From assembly GCF_016741785.1 (NCBI RefSeq), contig NZ_JAERRL010000007.1, positions 186,001 through 250,000 on the forward strand: a DNA stretch of 64,000 nucleotides, in the 5' to 3' direction. Positions 45,006 to 53,257 of this stretch are shown here, piece by piece. The position numbers and the translations under genes are program-made. The notes under the pieces are model-generated. The model saw nothing but the letters and a program-made list of their open reading frames with translations, made no database searches and was not told the DNA's origin. Every line of letters starts with the position of its first letter. The stretch's first letter is position 1. The DNA comes from Streptomyces sp. 7-21. Lineage in GTDB: Bacteria > Actinomycetota > Actinomycetes > Streptomycetales > Streptomycetaceae.

Positions 45006-46082
45006 TCAGGCGAGGAACGCCGGGGTGCCCGCGGGCAGGATAAATCGGAAGCGGGCGCCGCCGCGGGGGGTGCGGCCGGCCGTGACCGTCCCCCCGTGGG
45101 CCTCGATGATGCCCTTGACGATGTACAGGCCGAGCCCGATGCCGCCGCGGTCGCTGCCCCGCCAGAAGCGGGTGAAGACGCGGTGCATCATTTCCTCCGG
45201 AATGCCGGGGCCTTCGTCGCTGACCGTTACCGCGACGCCCTCCTGGCGGGTCCGGGTGGGGGCGACGCGGTGCAGCTCGATGGTGACAGTACCGTCGCCG
45301 TGGCGCACGGCGTTTTCCAGCAGGTTGCCGATGACCTGGTCGATCTTGCCGGGGTCGGCCCAGACGCCGGGCAGGTCCGTACCGAGGCGCACGTCGAAGC
45401 GGTCGGCGCCGCAGCCGCCGTTCACCAGCGTCTTCACGTGGCGGCGGACCGCCTCTTCCAGGCGCAGCGGCTGCCGCCGCAGCTCCAGCCGCCCGGCGTC
45501 GATGCGGGAGACGTCGAGCAGCTCCGTGATCAGGCGCGTGACCCGGTCCGCGTCCGCGTCCACGGTCTGGAGCATGAGCCGCTTCTGGTCGTCGGTGAAC
45601 CGGTCCCACTTGGCGAGCATGGTGGCGGTGAAGCCCTTGACGGAGGTCAGGGGCGACCGCAGCTCGTGGGCCACCGTGGCGATCAGCTCGGCGCTGCCGC
45701 GTTCGCTGCGCTGCCGCGCCTCGGTGCCGCGCAGCGTCACGACGAGCCGGTGCACCGGCCCGGCGGGGCGGGAGCGCACGTAGCGGGCGGCGACGAGCAC
45801 CTCCCGGCCGCCGGGCAGCAGCAGGTTCCGCTCGGGCTGGCCGGTGCGGATGGCCAGGCCCCGGTAGGGGTCGGTGGTGCGCCACCAGCGGCGGCCGTCC
45901 GGGTCCTCCAGCGGCAGGACCTGGTCGATCGGGCGGCCCAGCGCGGCGGCCGGGCGCTGGCCGGTCAGCCGCGCGGCCGCCGCGTTGAAGCAGCGGACCA
46001 GGCCGAGCCGGTCGGCGACCACGAGGCCGTCGGGGAGGTCGTCAGAGTCCAGACCCGTCTCCCCACTGGTCGCGATGTCCAT
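45006..46082 (-). CDS. Cytoplasmic PAS-domain sensor histidine kinase (orphan)
   Basis: A 358-residue kinase without membrane segments. A PAS domain (about 15-110) includes [26 protein letters not shown]. The HisKA box [16 protein letters not shown] places the phospho-acceptor at His139. ATP-binding boxes follow: N-box [13 protein letters not shown]1 [10 protein letters not shown]-box [11 protein letters not shown]2 [19 protein letters not shown]. No response regulator is adjacent, so it is an orphan; the signal is internal, possibly redox or small ligand. It lies between the TrmH-type gene and pheS, a position I recall being conserved in Streptomyces. Start ATG 46082. Confidence 0.92.
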   Translation of the reverse strand: MDIATSGETGLDSDDLPDGLVVADRLGLVRCFNAAAARLTGQRPAAALGRPIDQVLPLEDPDGRRWWRTTDPYRGLAIRTGQPERNLLLPGGREVLVAARYVRSRPAGPVHRLVVTLRGTEARQRSERGSAELIATVAHELRSPLTSVKGFTATMLAKWDRFTDDQKRLMLQTVDADADRVTRLITELLDVSRIDAGRLELRRQPLRLEEAVRRHVKTLVNGGCGADRFDVRLGTDLPGVWADPGKIDQVIGNLLENAVRHGDGTVTIELHRVAPTRTRQEGVAVTVSDEGPGIPEEMMHRVFTRFWRGSDRGGIGLGLYIVKGIIEAHGGTVTAGRTPRGGARFRFILPAGTPAFLA

Positions 46083-46113
46083 CCCCGTTCGCCCCTCTCG
46101 CGCGCTGGCCAGC

Positions 46114-46119
46114 GTACTA
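46114..46119 (-). promoter_or_regulatory. -10 box TAGTAC upstream of the histidine kinase gene
   Basis: TAGTAC on the minus strand, 32 bp before ATG 46082, in the 60-bp gap after the TrmH-type gene. Confidence 0.4.
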
Positions 46120-46142
46120 GGTGGAGTGGCCCGCGGGGCCGC

Positions 46143-47039
46143 TCAGCCAGCCAGCCCCGGGCCCCCGCCGGTGCCGTCCCCGCCGCCGGTGCCCGCCGCC
46201 CGGCAGCCTCCGGGCGCCCGCTGCGCGCGGGCGGAGGCGTACAGGCAGACAGCGGCGGCGGTGGCGAGGTTGAGGCTCTCGGCGCGGCCGTGAAGCGGCA
46301 CGCGCACCACGGCGTCGGCCAGCGCCCGGGTCTCCGGCGGCAGGCCCCACGCCTCGTTGCCGAAGATCCACGCGGTGGGGCCGCCCATGGCGCCCGCGTC
46401 CAGCTCGGTGTCCAGGTCCCGTTCCCCGCCGCCGTCGGCGGCCAGCACCCGCACCCCGGCCTGCGCCAGCCCGGCGGCGGCGCTCGCGACGGGAACCCCG
46501 ACGGCCACCGGCAGGTGGAACAGGCTCCCGGCGGACGCGCGGACCGCCTTGGGGTTGTACAGGTCGACGGAGGCGTCGGTGAGGATCACGGCGTCGGCGC
46601 CCGCGGCGTCCGCGCAGCGCAGCACGGTGCCGGCGTTGCCCGGGTCGCGGACGTGGGCGAGCACCGCCACCAGCCGGGGCCGGGCGGCCAGGATCTCGGC
46701 CAGCGGGCGGTCGAGGAAGCGGCAGACGCCGACGAGTCCCTGCGGCGTCACCGTCTGCGACAGCCCTGCGACCACCTCATCGCTGGCCCGGTGCACGGCG
46801 CAGCCCGCCGCCCGGGCCCGCTCCAGCAGGCCGCTGTGGCGCTCGGCCGCCTCGGCCGTCGCGAACAGCTCGAGCAGCGTGGGCCCTTCGGGCGTGCGGT
46901 GGGCGACGGCCTCCCGCACCGCCTGCGGGCCCTCCGCCAGGAACCGCCGCTCCTTGCCGCGGAAGCCGCGCCGGCCCAGCCGCCTCGCGGCCACGACGCG
47001 CGGGGAACGCGGGGAGGTCAGTTCGGCGGCGGAAACCAT
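46143..47039 (-). CDS. TrmH/RlmB-type RNA 2'-O-methyltransferase
   Basis: A 298-residue SpoU methyltransferase. N-terminal substrate-binding domain (RRGFRGKERRFLAEGPQAVREAVA), then motif 1 VLAHVRDPGNAGTVLRCADAAGADAVI (split; Asn and Arg catalytic), motif 2 WIFGNEAWGLPPETRALAD and motif 3 VVRVPLHGRAESLNLATAAAVCL. The tail is Gly/Ala-rich. It should 2'-O-methylate a 23S rRNA or tRNA nucleotide. It resembles both housekeeping RlmB proteins and the thiostrepton-resistance (TsnR) relatives; its place next to rplT and infC supports a housekeeping role. A second, different SpoU enzyme is at 3929-4780. Confidence 0.9.
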   Translation of the reverse strand: MVSAAELTSPRSPRVVAARRLGRRGFRGKERRFLAEGPQAVREAVAHRTPEGPTLLELFATAEAAERHSGLLERARAAGCAVHRASDEVVAGLSQTVTPQGLVGVCRFLDRPLAEILAARPRLVAVLAHVRDPGNAGTVLRCADAAGADAVILTDASVDLYNPKAVRASAGSLFHLPVAVGVPVASAAAGLAQAGVRVLAADGGGERDLDTELDAGAMGGPTAWIFGNEAWGLPPETRALADAVVRVPLHGRAESLNLATAAAVCLYASARAQRAPGGCRAAGTGGGDGTGGGPGLAG

Positions 47040-47089
47040 GCGGCGGCTCGCTTCTGGCTTGCTTCTGGCGTGGCGGAGACGGAACGTAC

Positions 47090-47119
47090 CGGACCCGCAG
47101 GCGCGTGCCTGCGGGTCCG
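47090..47119 (-). terminator. Terminator of infC-rpmI-rplT (distal hairpin)
   Basis: Perfect 13-bp stem CGGACCCGCAGGC (47090-47102), loop GCGT, GCCTGCGGGTCCG (47107-47119), between the rplT stop and the TrmH-type gene start. Confidence 0.8.
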
Positions 47120-47156
47120 TGAGGTGCCCGGCGGGCCGCCGCCGTCAGAGCGGACG

Positions 47157-47179
47157 GCCGGCCGCCGGGTGCGGCCGGC
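47157..47179 (-). terminator. Hairpin directly after rplT
   Basis: GCCGGCCGC (47157-47165), loop CGGGT, GCGGCCGGC (47171-47179), one base past the rplT stop codon. Together with 47090-47119 it makes a tandem terminator. Confidence 0.65.
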
Positions 47180-47180
47180 T

Positions 47181-47564
47181 TCAGGCGGCCTTCGGCGCGT
47201 TGACGTCGCTGGGCAGGGCCTTCTGCGCGGTCTCGACCAGCGCGGCGAACGCCGCGGGGTCGCTGACGGCCAGCTCGGCGAGCATCTTGCGGTCCACCTC
47301 GATCTCAGCGGCCTTCAGGCCCTGGATGAAGCGGTTGTAGGTGATGCCGTTGGCGCGGGCGGCCGCGTTGATGCGCTGGATCCACAGCTGCCGGAAGTCA
47401 CCCTTCCGCCGCTTGCGGTCGTTGTAGTTGTAGACGAGGGAGTGGGTGACCTGCTCCTTGGCCTTGCGGTACAGGCGGGAGCGCTGCCCCCGGTAGCCGC
47501 TGGCCTGCTCCAGGATCGCCCTGCGCTTCTTGTGGGCGTTGACCGCCCGCTTGACGCGTGCCAC
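47181..47564 (-). CDS. rplT: 50S ribosomal protein L20
   Basis: A 127-residue L20. It starts at GTG 47564 (AAGGAG site): [20 protein letters not shown], then [42 protein letters not shown] (split) and [19 protein letters not shown], the complete family pattern. The long basic N-terminal helix binds 23S rRNA early in 50S assembly. In several bacteria L20 also represses its own operon by binding the infC leader; the structured leader at 48728-48765 is a candidate here. Last gene of infC-rpmI-rplT. Confidence 0.97.
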   Translation of the reverse strand: MARVKRAVNAHKKRRAILEQASGYRGQRSRLYRKAKEQVTHSLVYNYNDRKRRKGDFRQLWIQRINAAARANGITYNRFIQGLKAAEIEVDRKMLAELAVSDPAAFAALVETAQKALPSDVNAPKAA

Positions 47565-47678
47565 GTGTCTGCTCCTTGTCGGGGGCCGCGGAATGGTCAC
47601 GCGGCCCGGAAACGGATAGGTCCCGGTCGTTCGCTCCGGCGTCCGTGCGGCCGCGGGGCGGCGCGCGGACCCGTTACG

Positions 47679-47873
47679 TCACTTGCCGAGAAGCTTCTTG
47701 ATCCTCTTGGCGTCGGCCGGAGCCGCCTCCGTCCTGCCGGCGAGACGACGGGTGAGCGTCGACGGCTTGTGCTCCAGGTAGTGACGGCGACCTGAGCGCT
47801 GGCGCATCACCTTGCCGGAGCCAGTGATCCTGAACCGCTTGCTGGCACCGCTGTGCGTCTTGTTCTTCGGCAT
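47679..47873 (-). CDS. rpmI: 50S ribosomal protein L35
   Basis: A 64-residue L35 from ATG 47873: [37 protein letters not shown], and [20 protein letters not shown]. Basic throughout and of standard length. Second gene of the infC-rpmI-rplT operon, 103 bp after infC and 114 bp before rplT. Confidence 0.97.
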   Translation of the reverse strand: MPKNKTHSGASKRFRITGSGKVMRQRSGRRHYLEHKPSTLTRRLAGRTEAAPADAKRIKKLLGK

Positions 47874-47976
47874 GTCGCCGCAACTCTCCTCGTCCATGGC
47901 GCTCCGGGCGGCCGGGCGGCCGCCCGACGCGAGCGCCGGGTGCTCTGTCTGCTCGTGTGCGCCGCCGGCGAAGGCG

Positions 47977-48567
47977 TTACGCGGACGTCTTCCCCTGCTG
48001 GCGGCTGGCCTTGCGGGCGGCCTGCGCCTCCCTGGCCTCGGCCATGGCCTCGGTCTTCTTCTTGTGCGGACCGAGAACCATGATCATGTTCCGCCCGTCC
48101 TGCTTCGGATTGGACTCCACGAAGCCCAGGTCCTGCACGTCCTCGGCGAGCCGCTGCAGCAGCCGGTAACCGAGCTCGGGCCGGGACTGCTCGCGGCCCC
48201 GGAACATGATCGTGATCTTGACCTTGTCCCCCTGCTTGAGGAACCGGACGACGTGACCCTTCTTCGTGTCGTAGTCGTGCGGATCGATCTTCGGCCGGAG
48301 CTTCATCTCCTTGATGACCGTGTGCGCCTGGTTCTTGCGCGCCTCACGGGCCTTCATAGCCGACTCGTACTTGTACTTGCCGTAGTCCATGAGCTTGCAG
48401 ACCGGCGGGCGGGCGTTGGCCGCCACCTCGACCAGGTCCAGGTCATACTCCTGGGCAAGCTCCAGGGCCTTCGCAAGCGGCACGATACCGACCTGCTCGC
48501 CACTGGGACCGACGAGTCGCACTTCGGGAACGCGAATCCGGTCGTTGATGCGGGGCTCGGCGCTGAT
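47977..48567 (-). CDS. infC: Translation initiation factor IF-3 (AUC start)
   Basis: About 196 residues if translation begins at ATC 48567 (then [19 protein letters not shown]), which is four bases after a perfect AGGAGG. An ATG-headed longer form from 48636 has no comparable ribosome site. IF-3 discriminates against non-AUG starts and the E. coli gene uses AUU, so AUC fits the known autocontrol. The N domain ([20 protein letters not shown]), linker ([17 protein letters not shown]) and C domain ([38 protein letters not shown]) are intact. The C-terminus is short and basic, without the acidic extension of some streptomycetes. Confidence 0.95.
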   Translation of the reverse strand: MSAEPRINDRIRVPEVRLVGPSGEQVGIVPLAKALELAQEYDLDLVEVAANARPPVCKLMDYGKYKYESAMKAREARKNQAHTVIKEMKLRPKIDPHDYDTKKGHVVRFLKQGDKVKITIMFRGREQSRPELGYRLLQRLAEDVQDLGFVESNPKQDGRNMIMVLGPHKKKTEAMAEAREAQAARKASRQQGKTSA

Positions 48568-48727
48568 GGGGCCTCCTCGGTTGCGCCGCGCGATTGCCTG
48601 GCGGGCAGCCGCGCTGGGATATGTCTGGATGACCACCGCCCCTTGGCGCGGAAAACGCCCCGGGCGGTACGCAGCGGGGCTCCTTAGCAGACCGGGAGCA
48701 CCGCCACGGAAGATCCGCGGGGCGCAG

Positions 48728-48765
48728 CCTGACCAGTGACCCGCCGACCCGTTGGGTCGGTCAGG
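48728..48765 (-). promoter_or_regulatory. Structured infC leader, possible L20/IF-3 regulatory element
   Basis: Outer stem CCTGACC (48728-48734) / GGTCAGG (48759-48765) enclosing the hairpin GACCC (48746-48750), loop GTT, GGGTC (48754-48758). It sits about 160-200 bp upstream of the infC start in an otherwise non-coding leader. A -10-like TAGTCT lies further upstream on the minus strand (about 48824-48829). Role as an L20 target is inference. Confidence 0.4.
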
Positions 48766-48901
48766 TGGGAGTCCGGAGCCTCCACTTACGGGCCGGGCAC
48801 ACAGGTGTCCGGCCGGTCGCCTTCCAGACTACACCACGCGCGGCGGTCCGCTCCCCGGCGTGCGCGTACCGCCCGCCCCGCGGCCCGCCGGCGGCGGGCC
48901 G

Positions 48902-48907
48902 TAGGCT
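48902..48907 (+). promoter_or_regulatory. -10 box TAGGCT, probably leaderless DUF1844 mRNA
   Basis: TAGGCT lies seven bases before ATG 48915, so transcription should start at or near the ATG. No ribosome site is present. Confidence 0.5.
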
Positions 48908-48914
48908 GGGCGGC

Positions 48915-49268
48915 ATGAGCGAAGCCCGGCCTGGCGCGGACACCGCCAGCATGACCCGCGACATCGCCGACGTGCCCGCGGTTGAGGTGATCACGACCCT
49001 GGCGGTGCATCTGATGAGTTCGGCCGCGGTGCACCTGGGCCTGGCCGAGGACGGCGAGCGCTACCGGGACCTGGACGAGGCAAGGAAGCTGATCACGGCA
49101 CTCGCGGGCCTGGTGACGGCCAGCGCGCCGGAGATCGGCACCTACCACGCGGCGCCGCTGCGGGACGGCCTGAAGTCGCTCCAGCTCGCCTTCCGCGAGC
49201 AGTCGGCGGTGCCGGACGAGCCGGGCCAGGGACCGGGCGAGAAGTTCACCGGCCCCGTCCTGGGATAG
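48915..49268 (+). CDS. DUF1844 protein (117 aa)
   Basis: A 117-residue protein from ATG 48915. The block DIADVPAVEVITTLAVHLMSSAAVHLGLAE (split) with DLDEARKLITALAGLVTASA is the DUF1844 family: a small helical, partly hydrophobic protein found beside infC across actinobacteria. Function unknown. The start is set by the ATG seven bases after TAGGCT; upstream in-frame residues lie in the infC promoter region and are rejected. It is divergent from infC and convergent with the aquaporin gene. Confidence 0.88.
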   Translation: MSEARPGADTASMTRDIADVPAVEVITTLAVHLMSSAAVHLGLAEDGERYRDLDEARKLITALAGLVTASAPEIGTYHAAPLRDGLKSLQLAFREQSAVPDEPGQGPGEKFTGPVLG

Positions 49269-49302
49269 TCCCGGTCCTGCGGCAGCATCACCGGGCACCG
49301 GG

Positions 49303-50061
49303 TCACCGGACGGGCGCGCCCGCGTCCCGGACCGCGGCCGCGCGCGGGTGGGTCACCCAGTGGACGGCGACCGCGACGGCCGCGCCGATGAGCGGCGCCA
49401 GCAGGAACAGCCACAGCTCCGTAAGCGCCGAGCCGCCCGCGAAGAGCGCCGGCCCCAGCGAGCGGGCCGGGTTGAGGGAGGCGCCGGTCAGCGGCACGGC
49501 GACCAGGTACGCGGCGCCGTAGGCCAGCCCCACGGCCAGCCCGGCGTACCCGGCGAGCGTGACCCGGTCGGTCACCGCGAGCCACACGTAGACGAGCAGG
49601 AACGTCAGCAGCACCTCCGCGACGAACGCGCCGCCGCCGGAGACCCCCACGGCCGAGCGGTCGCCGAAGCCGTTGCTGCCCATGGCCTCGCTGGTCTCCA
49701 GCCCCGGTACCTGGCGGGCCACGATGAACAGCAGCAGGGCGCCGAGCACCGCGCCGACGACCTGGGCGATCCAGTAGCCGACGGCGGTGCGCGGGCTCAT
49801 CCGGCCGGCGAGCAGCATACCCAGCGTCACCGCCGGATTGACGTGGCTGCCGGAGACGGGGCCGAGGGCGTAGGCGAGCGCCAGCAGCGTGAACCCGGCG
49901 GCGAGGGCGACGCCGAAGCTGCCGGCGTACTCACCGGCCAGCACGGCGGTGCCCACCGCGACGAAGACGAGGATGAGGGTGCCGACCAGCTCGGCGGCCA
50001 GCGACTCGGGCTCGGCTTCCAGGGACTTGTTCACGGACTCCCGGGACCACCACGCGGACAT
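49303..50061 (-). CDS. MIP-family aquaporin / glycerol channel
   Basis: A 252-residue channel from ATG 50061 (GGAGGCG site). Six helices and two pore half-helices with the NPA motifs GSHVNPAVTLGML (first) and GASLNPARSLGP (second). The Arg after the second NPA is the selectivity-filter arginine. The residues around the filter and the short loops look more like aquaporin Z than glycerol facilitator, so water transport is the likelier role. The long frame continuing upstream is not coding. No linked transport or osmotic genes beside it. Confidence 0.92.
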   Translation of the reverse strand: MSAWWSRESVNKSLEAEPESLAAELVGTLILVFVAVGTAVLAGEYAGSFGVALAAGFTLLALAYALGPVSGSHVNPAVTLGMLLAGRMSPRTAVGYWIAQVVGAVLGALLLFIVARQVPGLETSEAMGSNGFGDRSAVGVSGGGAFVAEVLLTFLLVYVWLAVTDRVTLAGYAGLAVGLAYGAAYLVAVPLTGASLNPARSLGPALFAGGSALTELWLFLLAPLIGAAVAVAVHWVTHPRAAAVRDAGAPVR

Positions 50062-50186
50062 GGCGCCTCCACTGCTCACTGCCCGGACCGTTCGCCGGGC
50101 CCTGACTGGCAGTGTCGGCCCCCGGAGCCGGCACCGCACGCCGGCCGGGGCAACCGAGGCACCGGGGCCAGGGGCGGGCAGCGCCG

Positions 50187-50912
50187 TCAGCGGCGGTAGA
50201 CCGGCTCCCCGGGCAGGGCGGCGCCCGGCGGCAGCACGGCCAGGTCGAGGCCGCGGACCAGGTGGGCGCGCAGCGTCTCGTCCGCCGCCAGGGCGCGGGC
50301 CAGCCGGGACAGCGCCGGGGCCGCCTCGCCGGTGCCGTCCAGGACGAGCGCCAGGGTGCCGTCGGCGGAGCCGCCCGGCACCAGGTGCGCGGCGGCCACG
50401 GCGGGCTCGGCGGCGAGCAGCGCGCGCAGGGCCTCGGCCACGGCGGGCGCCGCCAGCGGCGAGCCGCCGGCGGCCAGGGCGCGCAGGGCCGGGCCGCGCG
50501 CCTCGTAGGTGACGGGCCCGGCGAGGTCGAGCACAAGGGTGTCGGCCCCCTCCTGCACGGCCGCCCGCAGCGCCTGGGCGGTGGTGACGGCCACGGGGCG
50601 GGCGTCGGGGCGCCACTTCGCGAGCGTGTCGGTGGCGCTGAACACGGGCAGCGCGCGGCGGCCGCTGGGCACGGTGAGCGTGAGCACGGCCATGTCGCTG
50701 GTCTTCTCGCGCCGCAGCCCGTCCTCCCCGGTCTCTGCCTCGCCGAGGATGGCGACGACGGGCACGAGGAGCCGGGAGCGCGCCAGCACCGCCAGCAGGG
50801 CCGGCTCGGTCGCCGGGTCGCGGGACCAGTCGTCAAGTGCCGTGCGGAGGGCCGGGTCGGCCGTGCCGTCGTCGTCGGCGAAGGGGGACCGCGGGATGTT
50901 TTTCAGGGCCAC
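50187..50912 (-). CDS. SseB-like protein
   Basis: A 241-residue protein starting at GTG 50912 (VALKNIPRSPFADDDGTADP). The SseB N-terminal block is visible in LLAVLARSRLLVPVVAIL, TSDMAVLTLTVPSGRRALPVFSATDTLAKW and ARPVAVTTAQALRAAVQEGADTLVLD. A second, C-terminal half with FLDG-like spacing (LALVLDGTGEAAPALSRLARAL) resembles the SseB C-terminal domain. In enterobacteria SseB is a secretion-associated enhancer of serine sensitivity; its actinobacterial role is unknown, and these proteins are cytoplasmic. It lies near infC, as I recall for Streptomyces. Ribosome site weak. Confidence 0.75.
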   Translation of the reverse strand: MALKNIPRSPFADDDGTADPALRTALDDWSRDPATEPALLAVLARSRLLVPVVAILGEAETGEDGLRREKTSDMAVLTLTVPSGRRALPVFSATDTLAKWRPDARPVAVTTAQALRAAVQEGADTLVLDLAGPVTYEARGPALRALAAGGSPLAAPAVAEALRALLAAEPAVAAAHLVPGGSADGTLALVLDGTGEAAPALSRLARALAADETLRAHLVRGLDLAVLPPGAALPGEPVYRR

Positions 50913-51038
50913 CCGCCGAGGGTATCCGGGCGGCGGCGGGCCGGGCCGCCCGCAGGGGGGCGGGGCGTTGCCGCGCCGGTTGCCGCCCCCGGCGTTTACT
51001 CCGGTTTTGTTCTGTTTCATCCCAGTAGCCGCCCCGGC

Positions 51039-51056
51039 TGTGACGCGTTCGTCACA
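51039..51056. promoter_or_regulatory. Palindrome TGTGACG-CGTT-CGTCACA upstream of serine hydrolase
   Basis: Perfect 7-bp arms around a 4-bp centre, 47 bp before ATG 51103. The half-site GTGACG is the same as in palindrome B at 31146-31160. It looks Crp-like (TGTGA...TCACA), but the spacer is 8 rather than 6. Confidence 0.6.
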
Positions 51057-51102
51057 CGGCAGCCCCTGACTCGTGCACGTGTGCGAGATAGCGTGCGGAG
51101 CC

Positions 51103-52089
51103 ATGACGCCACCGGACACGCGCCACCGAGCGCGTCGGCCGCGCCCGGTCCTGGTGGCCCACGCGGCCCTCACGACGGCGCTGCTGGCGTGCGCCGGCGC
51201 CTCCGGCGTGAGCGGGGACCAAGCGGAGCCGGCCGCGGCGCAGCGCCCGGACGGCGGCGCGGCGGACAGCGGGGAGTGGGAGATACGCGCGGCGGACGGC
51301 AGCAGCGTCCCGCCGTCCGCCTGGCACGCCTCCCCTCCGGAGCCGGCCGCGCCACGCGACGCCGACACCGCCCTCGCACTGGCGCTCGCGGACCTGCCGT
51401 CGGCCCCCGGCACGCGGCTGTCGGTCGCGGTGCTCGACCTGGCGACCGGCACGCACGCCAGCTACGGCTCCGCCGCGTTCGATACCGCCAGCATCGTCAA
51501 GGTCAACGTGCTGGCCGCGCTGCTGCTCCAGGCGCAGGACGAGGGCCGGGAGCTGACGGCGTCGGAACGGCGCCTGGCCTCGGAGATGATCCGGCGCAGC
51601 GACAATGACGCGACCGACGCGCTGTGGCGCCGTATCGGAGGCGCCGAGGGCCTGGACGCGGCGAACGCCCGGCTGGGGCTGACCGGCACCGTGGCGGGGC
51701 GCCAGGGGCTGTGGGGGCTCACGCAGACGACCAGCACCGACCAGATCACCCTGCTGCGGGCGATCTTCGCGCCGGATTCCGAGCTGTCGCCCGCCTCCCG
51801 CGCCTACATCCAGGAGCTGATGGCCACGGTCGTGCCGGGCCAGCGCTGGGGGGTGTCGGCGGCGGCCGACGGCGGCTTCGCGCTGAAGAACGGCTGGCTG
51901 CCCCGCAGCCAGACCGGTCTGTGGGACGTCAACAGCATCGGCTGGGTGACCGCCGGGGGCCACCCCTGCCTGGTCGCCGTGGTCTCCGCGGGCCACGGCA
52001 CGCAGCAGGCGGGCATCGCGGCCGTGGAAGCCGCCGCCCGGTCAGCGGTCGCGGTGGTCACGGGCCGGGCCGGCGACCCGGGCGCCTGA
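51103..52089 (+). CDS. Beta-lactamase/PBP-fold serine hydrolase, probable lipoprotein
   Basis: A 328-residue protein from ATG 51103 (GGAG site). A basic head, hydrophobic VLVAHAALTTALLAC and Cys30 in a lipobox-like LLAC suggest a lipoprotein. The class A-like domain has the nucleophile motif SIVK (Ser130-Lys133), SDN (166-168) and KNG (262-264, in place of KTG). The general-base Glu of true beta-lactamases is not obvious, so D,D-peptidase or esterase activity is also possible. It would act on cell-wall peptides or beta-lactams outside the membrane. A palindrome lies upstream. The 3' end overlaps the convergent mycosin gene by 32 bp. Confidence 0.85.
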   Translation: MTPPDTRHRARRPRPVLVAHAALTTALLACAGASGVSGDQAEPAAAQRPDGGAADSGEWEIRAADGSSVPPSAWHASPPEPAAPRDADTALALALADLPSAPGTRLSVAVLDLATGTHASYGSAAFDTASIVKVNVLAALLLQAQDEGRELTASERRLASEMIRRSDNDATDALWRRIGGAEGLDAANARLGLTGTVAGRQGLWGLTQTTSTDQITLLRAIFAPDSELSPASRAYIQELMATVVPGQRWGVSAAADGGFALKNGWLPRSQTGLWDVNSIGWVTAGGHPCLVAVVSAGHGTQQAGIAAVEAAARSAVAVVTGRAGDPGA

Positions 52090-53257
52090 GCCGGGCCAGG
52101 AGCACGGTGGCAACGCCGAGGAACGCGGTGCCCAGCGTCGCCGCGGCGGGCGCCAGCCAGCCCGCGCCGGAGCCGCCGCTGTCCCCGGTGGGGCCGGGCC
52201 CGAAGTACTCGGGGACCTCGGGCCGGGCGGCCGGGCCGGGTCCCGGGGCACCCTCGGCCGCCGCCCGGAGCGCCGCCGCCGGGTCGACGAGCCCGCTGCC
52301 GACCGCGTCATCGCGCCCGCCTTCGGGCGGGTTCTGCGCTGTGCTGGCCAGCAGCCGGGTGACCTCGGCCGGGGTGAGGTCGGGGTAGGCGGAGAGCAGA
52401 AGGGCGACGGAGCCGGAGACGAAGGCGGCGGCCGAGGATGTGCCCCAGGCGGTGTAGTAGTTCCCGTCCGGGTCCGGCACGATGACGTCCTGGCCGGGGG
52501 CGCAGACCGTGGCGTACCAGCGTTCCGTGGAGAAGTCGGTGGGGGTGCCGGTGCGGTCCACGGCGGTGACGGCGATGACGCCCGGGTAGCCGGCCGGGTA
52601 GGAGACGGGGTCGCCGTTCTCGCCGCCGTTTCCCGCGGAGGCGACGACCACGGCGCCCTTGTTCAGGGCGTAGCGCACGGCCGCGTCCTCCTCCGGGTCG
52701 TGGTGAGCGGACTCGCTGTCGTCGCCGAGCGAGAGGTTGATGACGTCGGCGCCCTGGTCGGCGGCCCAGCGTATGCCCTCGGCGAGCGCGTCGCCGCGGG
52801 TCTCGCGGGCGCGGTCGCGGGCCGGGTCGTCGTCCTCGAGCAATACGCGGACGGGCAGGATGCGGGCCTCGGGGGCGACCCCGATGACGCCGTCGTTGCC
52901 GCCGGGCCCGTGGCCGTGCCCGGCGATGATGCCCGCCATCGCCGTGCCGTGGGCGGCCCACTGCGGGTCGCCCGGCCCGGCGCCCATGCCGACGAAATCC
53001 CGGCCGGGGAGAACCGAGCCCGCGAGGTCCGGGTGGTCCTCATCGACGCCGGTGTCGAGGACGGCGACGGTGACGCCTGCCCCGCGCGTGGTCTGCCACG
53101 CCTCCGGCACGTTGATGGCGTCCAGCGCCCACTGCTGCTGCTCGCGGATGGAGTCGGCGCGGGCCGGGGCCGCGGTGGCGAGCGGGGCCGCCGCGGCGGC
53201 GGCCACCGCGGCGAGCGCGCTCCAGGCCGGCAGCGCGCGGCGGAGCCGTGACGTCAT
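52058..53257 (-). CDS. Mycosin-type membrane-anchored subtilisin protease
   Basis: A 399-residue S8 protease. Signal peptide (LPAWSALAAVAAAAAAPLA then ARA), a short pro-like segment, catalytic Asp68 in VLDTGVD, His103 in AAHGTAMAG, oxyanion Asn210 in SAGNGG, and Ser274 in WGTSSAAAFVSG. A Pro/Gly linker precedes one C-terminal hydrophobic helix (LGTAFLGVATVLLARL) and a basic tail, giving an outward-facing, C-anchored enzyme. This is the MycP layout of type VII (ESX) secretion. No EccB, EccC, EccD or WXG100 gene is in the window, so it is apparently separate from an ESX cluster. ATG 53257 overlaps the upstream gene as ATGA. Confidence 0.92.
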   Translation of the reverse strand: MTSRLRRALPAWSALAAVAAAAAAPLATAAPARADSIREQQQWALDAINVPEAWQTTRGAGVTVAVLDTGVDEDHPDLAGSVLPGRDFVGMGAGPGDPQWAAHGTAMAGIIAGHGHGPGGNDGVIGVAPEARILPVRVLLEDDDPARDRARETRGDALAEGIRWAADQGADVINLSLGDDSESAHHDPEEDAAVRYALNKGAVVVASAGNGGENGDPVSYPAGYPGVIAVTAVDRTGTPTDFSTERWYATVCAPGQDVIVPDPDGNYYTAWGTSSAAAFVSGSVALLLSAYPDLTPAEVTRLLASTAQNPPEGGRDDAVGSGLVDPAAALRAAAEGAPGPGPAARPEVPEYFGPGPTGDSGGSGAGWLAPAAATLGTAFLGVATVLLARLRRPGRRPGP

